This document shows, piece after piece, positions 6,984-7,034 of a DNA stretch of 7,034 bases. The position numbers were made by a program, and so were the translations under genes. The notes under the pieces were generated by a model. It was not told where the DNA came from and ran no database searches. It was given only the letters and a program-made list of their open reading frames with translations. Position 1 is the first letter of the stretch. Each line of letters opens with the position of its first letter. The DNA lies in contig CALGJF010000051.1 in NCBI GenBank assembly GCA_937914945.1, positions 1-7,034 of the forward strand. The letters run 5' to 3'. This stretch comes from an uncultured Bacteroidales bacterium. GTDB lineage: Bacteria > Bacteroidota > Bacteroidia > Bacteroidales > Bacteroidaceae.

Positions 6984-7034
6984 GTTGTCGCTTGAATATT
7001 CTTTCTTTGAAATCCTCGGTGGCCCATGAGCTGT
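6973..7034 (-). CDS. Possible 3' end of an upstream gene (partial, last 19 codons)
   Basis: Reading the minus strand inward from the window edge, one frame gives SSWATEDFKERIFKRQQRM followed by TGA at 6973-6975. The composition (charged, amphipathic, no odd residues) looks like an ordinary C-terminus, and the strand agrees with the other genes. Against it, the neighbouring frame is also open here, and the stop lies inside a degenerate interspersed repeat (6965-6983) whose other copy also carries a TGA at the equivalent place. Nothing can be said about function from 19 residues. Confidence 0.3.
   Translation of the reverse strand, partial: SSWATEDFKERIFKRQQRM

Noticed and set aside
6815..7027. 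A 70-codon minus-strand frame from the right edge
   Set aside because: Most of it is repeat sequence (LYSVLCYLYSVLCSLL is the heptamer array read in reverse). The other frame ending at 6973 is the more protein-like reading.
6697..7029. A 110-codon plus-strand frame with a hydrophobic start, divergent from the giant gene
   Set aside because: Its second half is simply the heptamer array and interspersed repeat translated (ENRVQSTDNREQSTEK), and it runs antisense into the possible partial gene. No promoter or family resemblance was seen.

Overview
The window comes from a member of the Bacteroidales, most likely a gut or oral Prevotella/Bacteroides-type organism. Three things point there: a very large secreted protein ending in the 'DLQGRKL...GIYIVNGKKVIVK' tail that is common in this order, start codons preceded by A-rich sequence instead of a Shine-Dalgarno site, and a TAnnTTTG promoter box. 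No RNA genes, CRISPR array, transposase or integrase are visible. No previously described system was recognised.

Layout: everything that looks coding is on the minus strand. A 2007-residue exported protein (510-6533) fills about 86% of the window. It is followed after 22 nt by a 61-codon gene (302-487), and the pair is closed by a strong 19-bp hairpin (226-267). A promoter candidate lies at 6627-6660, with a hairpin at the predicted start of the transcript (6599-6619). At the far right edge, 6973-7034 may hold the last 19 codons of another minus-strand gene, but this is weak.

The large protein has a signal peptide and a chain of carbohydrate-binding-like modules: an N-terminal Bacteroidales-type domain, an F5/8C (discoidin)-like domain, and four related modules centred on a Trp-Tyr motif. 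It ends with a beta-rich domain and a short T9SS-type sorting tail. No catalytic domain is recognisable, so it is best read as a surface adhesin or glycan-binding protein. In two of the four WY modules a beta-sandwich of about 200 residues appears inserted just before the DTWY motif. The DNA encoding the C-terminal quarter is clearly more AT-rich than the middle of the gene.

The non-coding flanks (1-301 and 6534-6972) are dense in short interspersed repeats. A 55-bp sequence occurs at both ends in the same orientation with one mismatch. Also present are a seven-unit heptamer array, a degenerate 28-30-bp element and a 21-bp palindrome. The adhesin/small-protein pair therefore sits as a cassette between direct repeats about 6.9 kb apart.
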